Positions 1 to 7,366 of a DNA stretch of 64,000 bases are shown one piece after another; positions within the stretch are counted from its first letter, which is position 1; each line of letters starts with the position of its first letter. Source of the DNA: Quatrionicoccus australiensis (lineage in GTDB: Bacteria; Pseudomonadota; Gammaproteobacteria; Burkholderiales; Rhodocyclaceae); the NCBI RefSeq assembly GCF_020510425.1, contig NZ_JAHBAH010000001.1:2213001-2277000 (forward strand), read 5' to 3'. The position numbers were made by a program, and so were the translations under genes. Below the pieces are notes generated by a model, which searched no databases, was not told where the DNA came from, and worked only from the letters and a program-made list of their open reading frames with translations.

Positions 1-731
1 ATGCAGATGCTGGCCTTGACGTCGGCGGCATCGAAATAATGCGGCGTGCCGGCGACGACCTGATCGATTTCCTGGCGCGCTTCGCTGAGCCGGTTTTGCT
101 GTTGCAGCGAACGGGCGACGCCGGCCCGTGCCCAGGGGAAATTGAATTTTTCCAGGATGCCGCGGTAGGTTGCCTCGGCCTGTTCAACCAGGCCGCTCGC
201 CATTTCCACCTCGGCCTGCTGGCGCAGGATTTCGTAGCGATAGGGGCGGCCCGCCTCGCTCGTCCGGCAGGCCTGCAGGATGGCGAGTGCCTGGGCGTAT
301 TCCTGGCGGCGCTTTTCGCGGTAGTAGTCGGCGAAGAAATTCTTCTTCTCCATGATCCGGTCGAGGCGCAGCAGCAGCTTGTCGGGCGAGAAGGGCTTGA
401 TGATGTAGTCGTCCGGTACCAGTTCGACGGCGGCGACGACCTGCTCGTAGGACTGCTCGCCGGTCACCATCATGAAGATGGTTTCGTCGGGCAGCAGGTT
501 GAAACGGCGCAGTTCCTCAAGCAGTTGCTGGCCGGAGCGCCCTTCGCCCAGCACGTAATCGCAGAGGATGATATCGGGCACGTTCTGGCGGATGCGGTAG
601 ATCGCATCCTGATAATTGGTCGAGAACTCGACGGCAAAGGCGCCCAATGTCTGGGCGACGCTGCGCAGCGCATCGCGGGCGAGCGGCTGGTCGTCGATGA
701 CGAGGAAACGCTTTTTCCTGTAGTCGGCCAT
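1..731 (-). CDS. Response regulator with C-terminal TPR-like region (partial)
   Basis: Reading the minus strand from an ATG at 731 gives MADYRKKRFLVIDDQPLARD and an open frame to the window edge, so the C-terminus is missing. The first 120 residues or so form a receiver domain: acidic pair D13/D14, phosphoacceptor D58 (in ILCDYVLG), T90 and K112 (YIIKPFSP). No DNA-binding or output enzyme domain follows. The remaining part (about residues 130-243) is helical and TPR-like, with repeated Ala/Glu/Gln-rich helices around residue 170-230. The start ATG overlaps the stop of the upstream kinase gene (TAATG), so the two are translationally coupled and should act as a pair. The output is probably protein-protein interaction; the target cannot be seen here. 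Confidence 0.85.
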   Translation of the reverse strand, partial: MADYRKKRFLVIDDQPLARDALRSVAQTLGAFAVEFSTNYQDAIYRIRQNVPDIILCDYVLGEGRSGQQLLEELRRFNLLPDETIFMMVTGEQSYEQVVAAVELVPDDYIIKPFSPDKLLLRLDRIMEKKNFFADYYREKRRQEYAQALAILQACRTSEAGRPYRYEILRQQAEVEMASGLVEQAEATYRGILEKFNFPWARAGVARSLQQQNRLSEARQEIDQVVAGTPHYFDAADVKASIC

Positions 732-1339
732 TACGGCAGGCTCAGTTCGAAACGGGCGCCGCCCAGTGCGCCGTCGTTGCCCAGGTGCAGCCTGCCCTTT
801 CTTTCATTCCGCTCGTGCAGTTCGGCCAGGCGTTCGGCGAGGAGCAGGCCGGTGCCGCGTCGCGGCGGCAGCTCGGCAAAACCGGGGCCGTCGTCCTCGA
901 CGCGCAGGCAGAGGCCGTCGGTCGTGGCCAAGGCGCTCAGCACGACGCGACTGCGTGCAAAGCGACCGGCATTCTGCACGGCGTTGTTGAGCATGTCGGT
1001 GATCAGGTCGCGGTCGAGCGGCCATTCGTCGATGACCTGGCAGTCGATGTCGAGCGTTATGCCGGTCAGCGCCAGGTGCTGCTTCTGGGCGAGCGCCACT
1101 TCGCGGCACAGGTCGTCGACGATGCAGGGCACGATGGCGAGTTGGGCGCCGCGCCGCATCAGGCGGTAGGCGGCGAGCGTGCGGCTGAGCCGGCCGGCTG
1201 CCGCTTCGATGGCGTAGCGGGCTTCGCCGAGATCGAGGCCATGTTTCGCTTCGCTGGCGGCGATCAGCGATTCGGCGATGAACAGCTGGTTTTTTGCGTC
1301 GTGGATGCCCGAAGCGAGCGTATCAAGCAGGTGCTGCAC
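731..1339 (-). CDS. Soluble histidine kinase, sensorless (ATPase domain)
   Basis: A 202-aa cytoplasmic protein without membrane segments or sensor domain. Residues 1-60 form a helical dimerisation-like segment with a His at residue 13 (SGIHDAKNQ), the only good phosphorylation-site candidate. The C-terminal half is an HATPase_c fold: N-box DMLNNAVQNAG, G1 box VEDDGPGF and a G2-like RGTGLLLAERLAELH. It is much shorter than typical kinases, which fits a chemotaxis- or anti-sigma-like partner whose signal arrives from another protein. It lies 48 bases downstream of cobU on the same strand and overlaps the response regulator start. Family assignment is firm from the G boxes; the kinase activity itself is inferred. 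Confidence 0.8.
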   Translation of the reverse strand: MQHLLDTLASGIHDAKNQLFIAESLIAASEAKHGLDLGEARYAIEAAAGRLSRTLAAYRLMRRGAQLAIVPCIVDDLCREVALAQKQHLALTGITLDIDCQVIDEWPLDRDLITDMLNNAVQNAGRFARSRVVLSALATTDGLCLRVEDDGPGFAELPPRRGTGLLLAERLAELHERNERKGRLHLGNDGALGGARFELSLP

Positions 1340-1387
1340 GTTGTCTCTCCCCCGGGATCTGGGTCCCTGTCGGGCGACAGCATAGCC

Positions 1388-1933
1388 CTACTTGAGGCGC
1401 AAGGGCAGTCCTGCGGCGACCAGCGTGACCTGATCGCAGGCTGCCGCGACGCGCTGGTTGAGGCGGCCCTGCTCGTCGGCAAAGAGGCGCGACACCGGGT
1501 GCATGGGCACGATGCCCCAGCCGACTTCGTTGGAAACGAGAATGATGCGGCCGGGCAATTGCGGCAGCAGGTCGAGCAGGGCGCCGGTCTCGCCGGCGAA
1601 CAGCGGGCAGTCGATGGCGATGCCGGCCTCGGCCTGGCTTGCGGCCTTTCCGGCAAAGAGCAGGTTGGACAGCCACAGGGTCAGGCAATCGACCAGGATG
1701 CAGGTGTCCGGTGCTGCCAGCTCACGCAATTTGGCGGCCAGCTGCAGGGTTTCTTCGGCGCAGCCCCAGTCGACCGGCCGGCGCTCGCGATGATGCGCGA
1801 TGCGCCGGCTCATCTCGCCATCGCGCGCTTCCGCCGTCGCCAGGTAAACGACGCGCAGTCCGGATTCCGCCGCCCGCTTTTCGGCCAGCAAACTCTTGCC
1901 CGAACGGGCGCCGCCAAGGATCAGTTCTTTCAT
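1388..1933 (-). CDS. cobU: Adenosylcobinamide kinase / adenosylcobinamide-phosphate guanylyltransferase
   Basis: CobU phosphorylates adenosylcobinamide and transfers GMP to make adenosylcobinamide-GDP, the substrate of CobS. The 181-aa protein starts MKELILGGARSGKS, with the P-loop GGARSGKS at residues 7-14, the guanylylation-site histidines H47/H48 (RIAHHRERRP), and the conserved DCLTLWLSNLL and SNEVGWGIVP blocks. The frame is open well upstream, but the ATG at 1933 places the P-loop correctly at the N-terminus. It is transcribed away from the cobT riboswitch, so the riboswitch seen between them does not control it directly. The length matches the family. Confidence 0.93.
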   Translation of the reverse strand: MKELILGGARSGKSLLAEKRAAESGLRVVYLATAEARDGEMSRRIAHHRERRPVDWGCAEETLQLAAKLRELAAPDTCILVDCLTLWLSNLLFAGKAASQAEAGIAIDCPLFAGETGALLDLLPQLPGRIILVSNEVGWGIVPMHPVSRLFADEQGRLNQRVAAACDQVTLVAAGLPLRLK

Positions 1934-1951
1934 GCCCGGCACTTTAGGTGA

Positions 1952-1980
1952 TTGCACGGCGTCCCGGCAAGCCGGATAAT
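1952..1980 (+). promoter_or_regulatory. Sigma-70-type promoter of the cobalamin leader
   Basis: TTGCAC (1952-1957), a 17-base spacer and GATAAT (1975-1980). Transcription would begin near 1987, just ahead of the riboswitch aptamer. Assigned from hexamer match and position only. Confidence 0.6.
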
Positions 1981-1988
1981 CCGTCCCG

Positions 1989-2137
1989 ATCCGATGAAAC
2001 GGAACCCGGTGTGAATCCGGGGCGGGCCCGCCGCTGTAACCGGGGACGACTGCCGCACGATGCCACTGCATGGGGAAACAGACCCGGCGGGAAGGCGCGG
2101 TATTCGGCCGATCCGGAAGCCAGAAGACGTATCGGAT
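1989..2137 (+). ncRNA. Cobalamin (B12) riboswitch
   Basis: The sequence carries the cobalamin aptamer signature in order: GAAACGGAACCCGGTG near 1995, GGGGCGGGCCCGCCGCTGTAA near 2020, the GCCACTG box near 2060, GGGAAGGCG near 2090 and the B12-box-like GGAAGCCAGAAGAC near 2115. The closing P1 helix is a perfect pair, ATCCGAT at 1989-1995 with ATCGGAT at 2131-2137. It sits in the 5' leader of cobT-cobS, in line with feedback control of corrinoid assembly by adenosylcobalamin. Only a covariance-model search would give exact limits. Confidence 0.92.
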
Positions 2138-2161
2138 TGTTCGGGCCGGAAACCTGTGGAC

Positions 2162-2217
2162 AGGGTTTCGTCGCTGCGTTCGCAAGAGCGTGGCGGCGAG
2201 GCCCTTTTTGTTTTTTT
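2162..2217 (+). terminator. Riboswitch-controlled intrinsic terminator
   Basis: A GC-rich hairpin (about 2162-2205, including CGTCGC pairing with GCGGCG and AGGG with CCCT) is followed by a run of 12 T interrupted by one G, ending at 2217. A smaller hairpin at 2150-2168 (AAACC..GGTTT) overlaps its 5' arm and is a plausible competing structure. This indicates control by transcription termination rather than only by masking the cobT ribosome binding site. Confidence 0.75.
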
Positions 2218-2233
2218 GAACAGGAAGAATCGG

Positions 2234-3295
2234 ATGCATTCAAAATTCAACATCGTCGCCCCGGATCAGGGGCTGGCCGCCGCGCTGCAGCACAAGATCG
2301 ACCAGAAGACCAAGCCGCGCGGCGCGCTCGGTCAACTCGAAACGGTGGCCAAAAAGGTCGGCCTGATCCAGCAGCGCCTCGACCCGGAATTCGGCCAGCC
2401 CTACATGCTGGTCTTTGCCGGCGACCACGGCGCGGCCCGGGCCGGTGTCTCGGCCTACCCGCAGGACGTGACCTGGCAGATGGTCGAGAATTTCCTCGCC
2501 GGCGGCGCCGCGATCAATGCCTTCGCGCGTCAGAACGACCTGCATCTGGCGATCATCGACGCCGGCGTCGCGCATGACTTCGGCAAGCGCTCCGGCCTGA
2601 TCAACGCCAAGGTGGCGCCCGGCACCGCCAATTACCTCGAAGAACCGGCGATGAGCGCCGCACAGTGCGCCACGGCGATCGAACGCGGCGGCGAGTTCTG
2701 CCGCAACCTGTCGCTGAACGGTTGCAACCTGGTCGGCTTCGGCGAAATGGGCATCGGCAACACCGCGGCCGCCTCGCTGATCACGCATTGCCTGACCGGC
2801 GCCACGCTGGCCGATTGCGTCGGGCGCGGTACCGGCCTCGACGATGCCGGCCTGGCGCGCAAGCAGGGCCTGCTCGAACAGGCTTTGCAGCGTTATCGCG
2901 CCGCCGGTGGCGACAACGATCCGGCGCGCGTGCTGGCCGAATTCGGCGGCTTCGAGATCGCCATGATGGTCGGCGCCATGCTCGGCGCGGCGGAAGCGAA
3001 GATGACCATGCTGATCGACGGCTTCATCGTCGGCGCGGCGGCGCTGACCGCCATTCGTCTGGTGCCGGCCGTCGCCGACTACTGCATCTTCTGCCACCGT
3101 TCGGCCGAACCGGGCCACGCGGCGCAACTGCAGGCGCTGGGCGCCGAGCCGCTGCTCGACCTCGGCCTGCGTCTGGGCGAAGGCACTGGTGCCGCGCTGG
3201 CCTATCCGCTGGTGCTGGCCGCAGTCAATTTCCTGAACGAAATGGCCAGCTTCGAATCGGCCGGCGTTTCTGACAAGAGCGCGGACAAGGACTGA
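2234..3295 (+). CDS. cobT: Nicotinate-nucleotide--dimethylbenzimidazole phosphoribosyltransferase
   Basis: CobT makes alpha-ribazole phosphate from nicotinate mononucleotide and 5,6-dimethylbenzimidazole, supplying the lower ligand of B12. The 353-aa product has the expected length, the [12 protein letters not shown] segment near the N-terminus, [10 protein letters not shown] and the terminal LGEGTGAAL block whose E316 is the catalytic base position. I chose the ATG at 2234 because AGGAAG lies 6 bases upstream and the leader ahead of it is riboswitch and terminator; the open frame extending to about 2060 is non-coding. Its stop overlaps the cobS start (TGATG). Confidence 0.95.
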   Translation: MHSKFNIVAPDQGLAAALQHKIDQKTKPRGALGQLETVAKKVGLIQQRLDPEFGQPYMLVFAGDHGAARAGVSAYPQDVTWQMVENFLAGGAAINAFARQNDLHLAIIDAGVAHDFGKRSGLINAKVAPGTANYLEEPAMSAAQCATAIERGGEFCRNLSLNGCNLVGFGEMGIGNTAAASLITHCLTGATLADCVGRGTGLDDAGLARKQGLLEQALQRYRAAGGDNDPARVLAEFGGFEIAMMVGAMLGAAEAKMTMLIDGFIVGAAALTAIRLVPAVADYCIFCHRSAEPGHAAQLQALGAEPLLDLGLRLGEGTGAALAYPLVLAAVNFLNEMASFESAGVSDKSADKD

Positions 3296-4056
3296 TGCTG
3301 CGCCGTGAGCTGGAATATTTCTTCGGCGCCATCCGCTTTTTCACGCGGCTGCCGGTGCCCGGCTGGGTGGGGCATTCGGCCGAGGCGCTGAACCGCTCGG
3401 CGCGCTGGTTCCCGGCGGTCGGCCTGGTGATCGCCGGGATCGGCGCGCTGGTCTATCTTGGCGCGCTGCAATTCTGGCCGCAGCCGGTCGCCGTGCTGCT
3501 GTCGATGGCGGCAACGCTCTATGCCACCGGCGCTTTCCACGAGGACGGCCTGGCCGATACCGTGGACGGTCTGGGCGGCGGCTGGGACAAGGCGCGCATC
3601 CTGGAGATCATGAAGGACTCGCGAGTCGGCAGTTACGGCGTGGTTGCCACGGTGCTGGCCCTGCTCGGCAAATTCACGCTGCTCGCGGCACTCGACAGCG
3701 CGCTGGTGCCGTGGGCGCTGCTTGCCGGGCATGCCCTGTCGCGCTTCTGCGCCGTCGTGCTGCTGGCGAGTATGGATTACGTGCGCGAAGACCTGCAGTC
3801 CAAGGCCAAACCGCTGGCGACGCGACTGTCCATCGGTCAACTGCTGTTTTCACTGCTTTTTGCGCTGGCGGCGCTGGCCTGCTTGCCGATTGCGAAAGCC
3901 GTGGTCGGCTGTGGGCTGGCGGTACTGGTCACCGTCTGGCTGGCTGCCAAGTTCAAGCGCTGGCTGGGCGGCTATACCGGCGATTGCCTGGGCGCGACGC
4001 AGCAAGTTGCCGAAATCGCTTTCTACCTCGGCTTGCTTGCCCAGTTGCCCGGGTAA
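3295..4056 (+). CDS. cobS: Adenosylcobinamide-GDP ribazoletransferase
   Basis: CobS is the membrane-bound synthase that joins adenosylcobinamide-GDP and alpha-ribazole (phosphate) to finish the nucleotide loop. The 253-aa protein has FFTRLPVPGW near the N-terminus, the signature FHEDGLADTVDGLGGGWDKARILEIMKDSRVGSYG around residues 80-115, and five to six hydrophobic segments after it. It overlaps the cobT stop by one base, so both are under the same riboswitch. CobU, CobT, CobS and the CobC-like protein at 5746 together cover nucleotide-loop assembly. Confidence 0.95.
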   Translation: MLRRELEYFFGAIRFFTRLPVPGWVGHSAEALNRSARWFPAVGLVIAGIGALVYLGALQFWPQPVAVLLSMAATLYATGAFHEDGLADTVDGLGGGWDKARILEIMKDSRVGSYGVVATVLALLGKFTLLAALDSALVPWALLAGHALSRFCAVVLLASMDYVREDLQSKAKPLATRLSIGQLLFSLLFALAALACLPIAKAVVGCGLAVLVTVWLAAKFKRWLGGYTGDCLGATQQVAEIAFYLGLLAQLPG

Positions 4057-4112
4057 ATTTGCTGCCTGCGCCGGCTTGGCCGATCATGGCGCTTCATTGA
4101 TCCAGGATCATC

Positions 4113-4706
4113 ATGGAAAAGCCGACCGCCCCTTCCTGCGAGAAGAACCGCGAACCCATCCTCGAGGTGTTGCGCGAGCATTTCGCCGACCGCCGCCATG
4201 TGCTGGAAATCGGCAGCGGCACCGGTCAGCACGCGATCTTCTTTGCCGAACATCTGCCACATCTACGCTGGCAAACTTCCGACCGTGCTGAAAACCTGCC
4301 CGGCATCACTGCCTGGCTGCAGGAAGCGGCGTTGCCCAATACCTCCTTGCCGCTCGAACTCGATGTCACGGCGGCCTGGCCGGAACAGCGGCACGATGCG
4401 GTGTTCTCCGCCAACACTCTGCATATCATGCCCTGGTCAGCCGTCGAGTGCCTGTTCGCCAGGCTGCCCGATGTGCTTGCCGCCAATGCCAGACTGGTCA
4501 TCTATGGTCCCTTCAATTATGGCGGCCAATTCACCAGCGACAGCAACGCGGCTTTTGACTCTTGGCTCAAGGAAAAGGCGCCGCATCAGGGCATTCGGGA
4601 TTTTGAGCGAGTGCATGCACTGGCGCAGGCAGCGGGGCTGGAACTGGTCGAGGACCGGGCCATGCCGTCGAACAATCGTTGTCTGGTCTGGCAAGCGTTG
4701 TCATGA
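4113..4706 (+). CDS. DUF938 SAM-dependent methyltransferase-like protein
   Basis: A 197-aa cytoplasmic protein of the DUF938 family. The SAM-binding motif I is clear (VLEIGSGTGQHAIFFA, about residues 30-45), with ANTLHIMPW and LVIYGPFNYGGQFTSDSN typical of this family. The substrate is not known. It follows cobS by 56 bases in the same direction without an obvious terminator and so may be read from the same transcript, but a role in cobalamin synthesis cannot be claimed from sequence. Confidence 0.8.
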   Translation: MEKPTAPSCEKNREPILEVLREHFADRRHVLEIGSGTGQHAIFFAEHLPHLRWQTSDRAENLPGITAWLQEAALPNTSLPLELDVTAAWPEQRHDAVFSANTLHIMPWSAVECLFARLPDVLAANARLVIYGPFNYGGQFTSDSNAAFDSWLKEKAPHQGIRDFERVHALAQAAGLELVEDRAMPSNNRCLVWQALS

Positions 4707-4803
4707 CCGGCTTGCTATGCCATGCGAATTACGGCACGATCCGCCGCTCAAGCAATCCTTGCCGGGCGATCATGCCGACGCCGGGCCTGACCAGAGAGAC
4801 GCG

Positions 4804-5190
4804 ATGAGCATCCGTGTTTGTGTTCTGCCTACCCAGTACGACATCATCGATTTCCGCCAGGGGCGCCGCCCGGAGAATGTTTTCGTGCGCGAGTTTGCCA
4901 GTGCGGTCGAGGCGCAGGCATACGAAGACGGGATCGACGCCATCGACGATCAATATGACCGGCTCGAAGAGATCAAGGTGGTGGGCAGCAAGGTCATCCA
5001 CAGCCATCGCTCGGAAGACCCCGAGATCGAAGGCTTGCTTCGGGTCGCCGAACAGGCGTTCGCCACGCCAGCCGAAGCCGCCGCCTTCTGCCTGGGCATC
5101 GCCGATGCCGACGGTTATGCCGCACCGCTGCTGGTCGACGATACGGACGATCGCTTCGCGCAACTGCTCGCCTGGTCTGGCGCAGCCTGA
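4804..5190 (+). CDS. Hypothetical 128-aa soluble protein
   Basis: I do not recognise this protein. It is acidic, has no signal peptide or membrane segment, and begins MSIRVCVLPTQYDIIDF. It looks like a compact alpha/beta protein with an Ala-rich helical middle (ATPAEAAAFCLGIADADGY). The ATG at 4804 is favoured because GAGAGACGCG precedes it; an open frame upstream in the same phase belongs to a shadow of the preceding methyltransferase. It sits in a run of plus-strand genes between that methyltransferase and a CopD-like protein. Coding is supported by codon usage like its neighbours. Confidence 0.55.
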   Translation: MSIRVCVLPTQYDIIDFRQGRRPENVFVREFASAVEAQAYEDGIDAIDDQYDRLEEIKVVGSKVIHSHRSEDPEIEGLLRVAEQAFATPAEAAAFCLGIADADGYAAPLLVDDTDDRFAQLLAWSGAA

Positions 5191-5270
5191 GGCGGAACGG
5201 GGGCCTTTCGGCGCCTTCCGGTGTGCTTTAACCCGGTAAGATAGGTCCGTCCTGTTCCGAGGTTTCCCCC

Positions 5271-5729
5271 ATGCGTTCCTTCCTGCTCTTTCTGCATCTC
5301 GCCGGCGTCATCATCTGGGTGGGCGGCATGTTCTTCGCACATTTCTGTCTGCGTCCGGTCGCTGCCGAGCAATTGCCGCCGGCCCAGCGTCTGCCGCTGC
5401 TGTCGGCGGTGCTCGGGCGGTTTTTCGTGGCCGTGGCGCTGGCGGTCGCCGTCATTCTGGCTTCGGGCTTCGCCAGCCTCAAATTGACCGGTTTTGCCCT
5501 GGCGCCGCTGCACTGGCATGCGATGTCGGGTCTCGGCTTGTTGATGGCCGGGATTTTTGCCGTGATTTATTTTCGCCTTTATCCGCGCCTGCGGGCCGGC
5601 GTGGCGGAGGCCGACTGGCCGGCGGCAGGGGCGGCAATGAACCGGATCCGCCTGCTGGTGGCGACCAACCTGCTGCTCGGCGGATTGACCCTGGCGGTAG
5701 CAACGCTGGGTGCTTACTTGGTTCCATGA
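5271..5729 (+). CDS. CopD-like integral membrane protein
   Basis: A 152-aa protein with four hydrophobic segments (about residues 5-25, 45-70, 80-105 and 125-150). The opening HLAGVIIWVGGMFFAHFCLRP resembles the CopD / DUF-type copper-resistance membrane domain, with a conserved His in the first helix and another (LHWHAMSG) before the third. Proteins of this type are often annotated as copper resistance D or as haem-associated membrane proteins; the function here is unproven. Its stop lies 16 bases before the cobC-like gene. Confidence 0.65.
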   Translation: MRSFLLFLHLAGVIIWVGGMFFAHFCLRPVAAEQLPPAQRLPLLSAVLGRFFVAVALAVAVILASGFASLKLTGFALAPLHWHAMSGLGLLMAGIFAVIYFRLYPRLRAGVAEADWPAAGAAMNRIRLLVATNLLLGGLTLAVATLGAYLVP

Positions 5730-5745
5730 GCGCGCTTGCTACGCA

Positions 5746-6258
5746 ATGATCCTGCATCTGATCCGCCATCCCCAACCGGTGGTCGAACCCGGCATCTGTT
5801 ACGGTCGACTCGATCTGGCGGCCGAAAATGCCGCCGCGGTCGCCACCCGTTTGCGGGCTGAACTGCCGGCCGGCCTGCCTGTCTGGAGCAGCCCGCTGCG
5901 CCGTTGCCGCGAGCTGGCCGAGTTGCTGCATCCACAGCCGCAACTCGACGAGCGCCTGGCAGAGATGGATTTCGGTGACTGGGAAGGCCTGGCCTGGGAT
6001 GCGATCCCGCGTGCCGAACTCGATGCCTGGGCCGCCGATGTCGCCGGTTACGCACCGCCCGGCGGCGAGTCGCCGCGCCAGTTGCAGCAAAGGGCGCTGG
6101 CCTTCGTGGCCGACTTGCGCGAGCCGGAGGCGGTGATTGTTACCCATGCCGGGGTGATCCGCGTTTTGCTGGCGCATTTCCGGCAACTGGCACCTGCGGA
6201 TTGGCTAAACCTGAAATTCGACTACGGCTCGCGTACGGATATTATTGTCCCACGGTAA
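5746..6258 (+). CDS. cobC: Histidine phosphatase, CobC-type (alpha-ribazole phosphatase)
   Basis: The 170-aa protein is a phosphoglycerate-mutase-like phosphatase: LIRHPQP at residues 5-11 with the catalytic His, EMDFGDWEG in the middle with the acid, and VTHAGVIR near residue 130 with the second His. The GICYGRLDL segment after the RHP motif is typical of CobC, which removes phosphate from alpha-ribazole phosphate or cobalamin phosphate. Location just downstream of cobT-cobS strengthens this. The upstream in-frame ATG near 5710 would overlap the preceding gene; MILHLIRH at 5746 fits the family. Confidence 0.75.
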   Translation: MILHLIRHPQPVVEPGICYGRLDLAAENAAAVATRLRAELPAGLPVWSSPLRRCRELAELLHPQPQLDERLAEMDFGDWEGLAWDAIPRAELDAWAADVAGYAPPGGESPRQLQQRALAFVADLREPEAVIVTHAGVIRVLLAHFRQLAPADWLNLKFDYGSRTDIIVPR

Positions 6259-6259
6259 A

Positions 6260-7366
6260 ATGCCGGCGATGGATACCTTCAATCCCTTGCGCGACGCGGT
6301 GCCTCCGGGTGAAATCAAACGCGCCCTGATCATCAAGCTCCGCCACCATGGTGATGTGCTGGTCAGCTCCCCGGTTTTTTCGGCGCTCAAGGCGCATGCT
6401 CCGCAGGCCGAGATTGATGCTTTGGTGTATGCCGACACCGCTGAAATGCTGACCTTGCATCCGGCCATTTCGCAGGTGCATGTGGTCGGCCGCCATTGGA
6501 AACGCCTGGGTGTGATCGGCCAGCTCCGCGCCGAAGTAGCGCTTTTCAACAGTTTGCAGGCGCGCGGTTACGATCTGGTCATTCATCTTACCGAGCACTG
6601 GCGTGGCGCCTGGTTGTGCCGCTTGCTCAAGCCGCGCTGGTCGGTCGGACCGGCGATTGCCGGACGCAATCGGCGCTGGCAGGCGAGTTTTACGCATTTG
6701 CAGGCCAGCCCCAAAAATGCCCTGCGGCATATGGTCGAGGCAAATCTCGATGCCTTGCGCCGGATCGGTATCCAGCCTGGGCCAGATGAGCGGCGCATGC
6801 TGCTGATTCCGGGGGGGCTTGCCGATCAGCGTGTGGCTGCCCTTCTGGAAAAGTTTGGCTTGCAGGGGCAGCATTTCATTCACGTTCATCCGGCATCGCG
6901 CTGGTTTTTCAAGTGCTGGCCGGTGGCACGGATGGCGTCGCTGATTGAGGCCTTGCAGAACGAGGGCCATGTCGTGGTGCTGACTGCTGCGCCCTCACCC
7001 GAAGAAAAAGCGATGCTGGAGGCGATCCAGGCGCGTTTGCCCAGACCAGCTTTCAGTTTGTCCGGTGAGTTGTCATTGAAGGAACTGGCGGCTTTGACCC
7101 GGCAGGCCAGGCTGTTCATCGGCGTCGATTCGGCACCGATGCACATTGCAGCGGCGGTCGGAACCCCGACGCTGGCATTGTTCGGGCCGTCCGGTGACAA
7201 GCAGTGGGGGCCGTGGGGCGTGCCCGCGCGCGTGGTGAGCAGCACCCGGCATGCGTGCCGGCCATGCGGTATCGACGGTTGTGGTGGCGGCAAGGTCAGC
7301 GACTGTCTGAGTTCCTTGACGGTGGCCGAGGTGTTGGCCGCTGCTCACGAATTGCTTGCGCAGTGA
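6260..7366 (+). CDS. Glycosyltransferase family 9 (heptosyltransferase III / WaaQ-like)
   Basis: A 368-aa GT-B enzyme of family 9, which adds ADP-heptose to the LPS inner core at the inner membrane. Motifs: ALIIKLRHHGDVLVSSPVFSAL at the start, HVHPASRWFFKCWP, LSLKELAALTRQARLFIGVDSAPMHIAAAVGTPTLALFGPS (the GT9 donor-site block) and a C-terminal Cys cluster (CRPCGIDGCGGG). I use ATG 6260, two bases after the cobC stop; ATG 6269 is an equal alternative. It opens the surface-glycan cluster and overlaps the next gene by GTGA. Confidence 0.8.
   Translation: MPAMDTFNPLRDAVPPGEIKRALIIKLRHHGDVLVSSPVFSALKAHAPQAEIDALVYADTAEMLTLHPAISQVHVVGRHWKRLGVIGQLRAEVALFNSLQARGYDLVIHLTEHWRGAWLCRLLKPRWSVGPAIAGRNRRWQASFTHLQASPKNALRHMVEANLDALRRIGIQPGPDERRMLLIPGGLADQRVAALLEKFGLQGQHFIHVHPASRWFFKCWPVARMASLIEALQNEGHVVVLTAAPSPEEKAMLEAIQARLPRPAFSLSGELSLKELAALTRQARLFIGVDSAPMHIAAAVGTPTLALFGPSGDKQWGPWGVPARVVSSTRHACRPCGIDGCGGGKVSDCLSSLTVAEVLAAAHELLAQ

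Noticed and set aside
785..1951. Plus-strand open frame of 388 codons over the kinase and cobU
   Set aside because: The minus strand carries kinase G boxes and the CobU P-loop; the plus-strand product has no recognisable domain.
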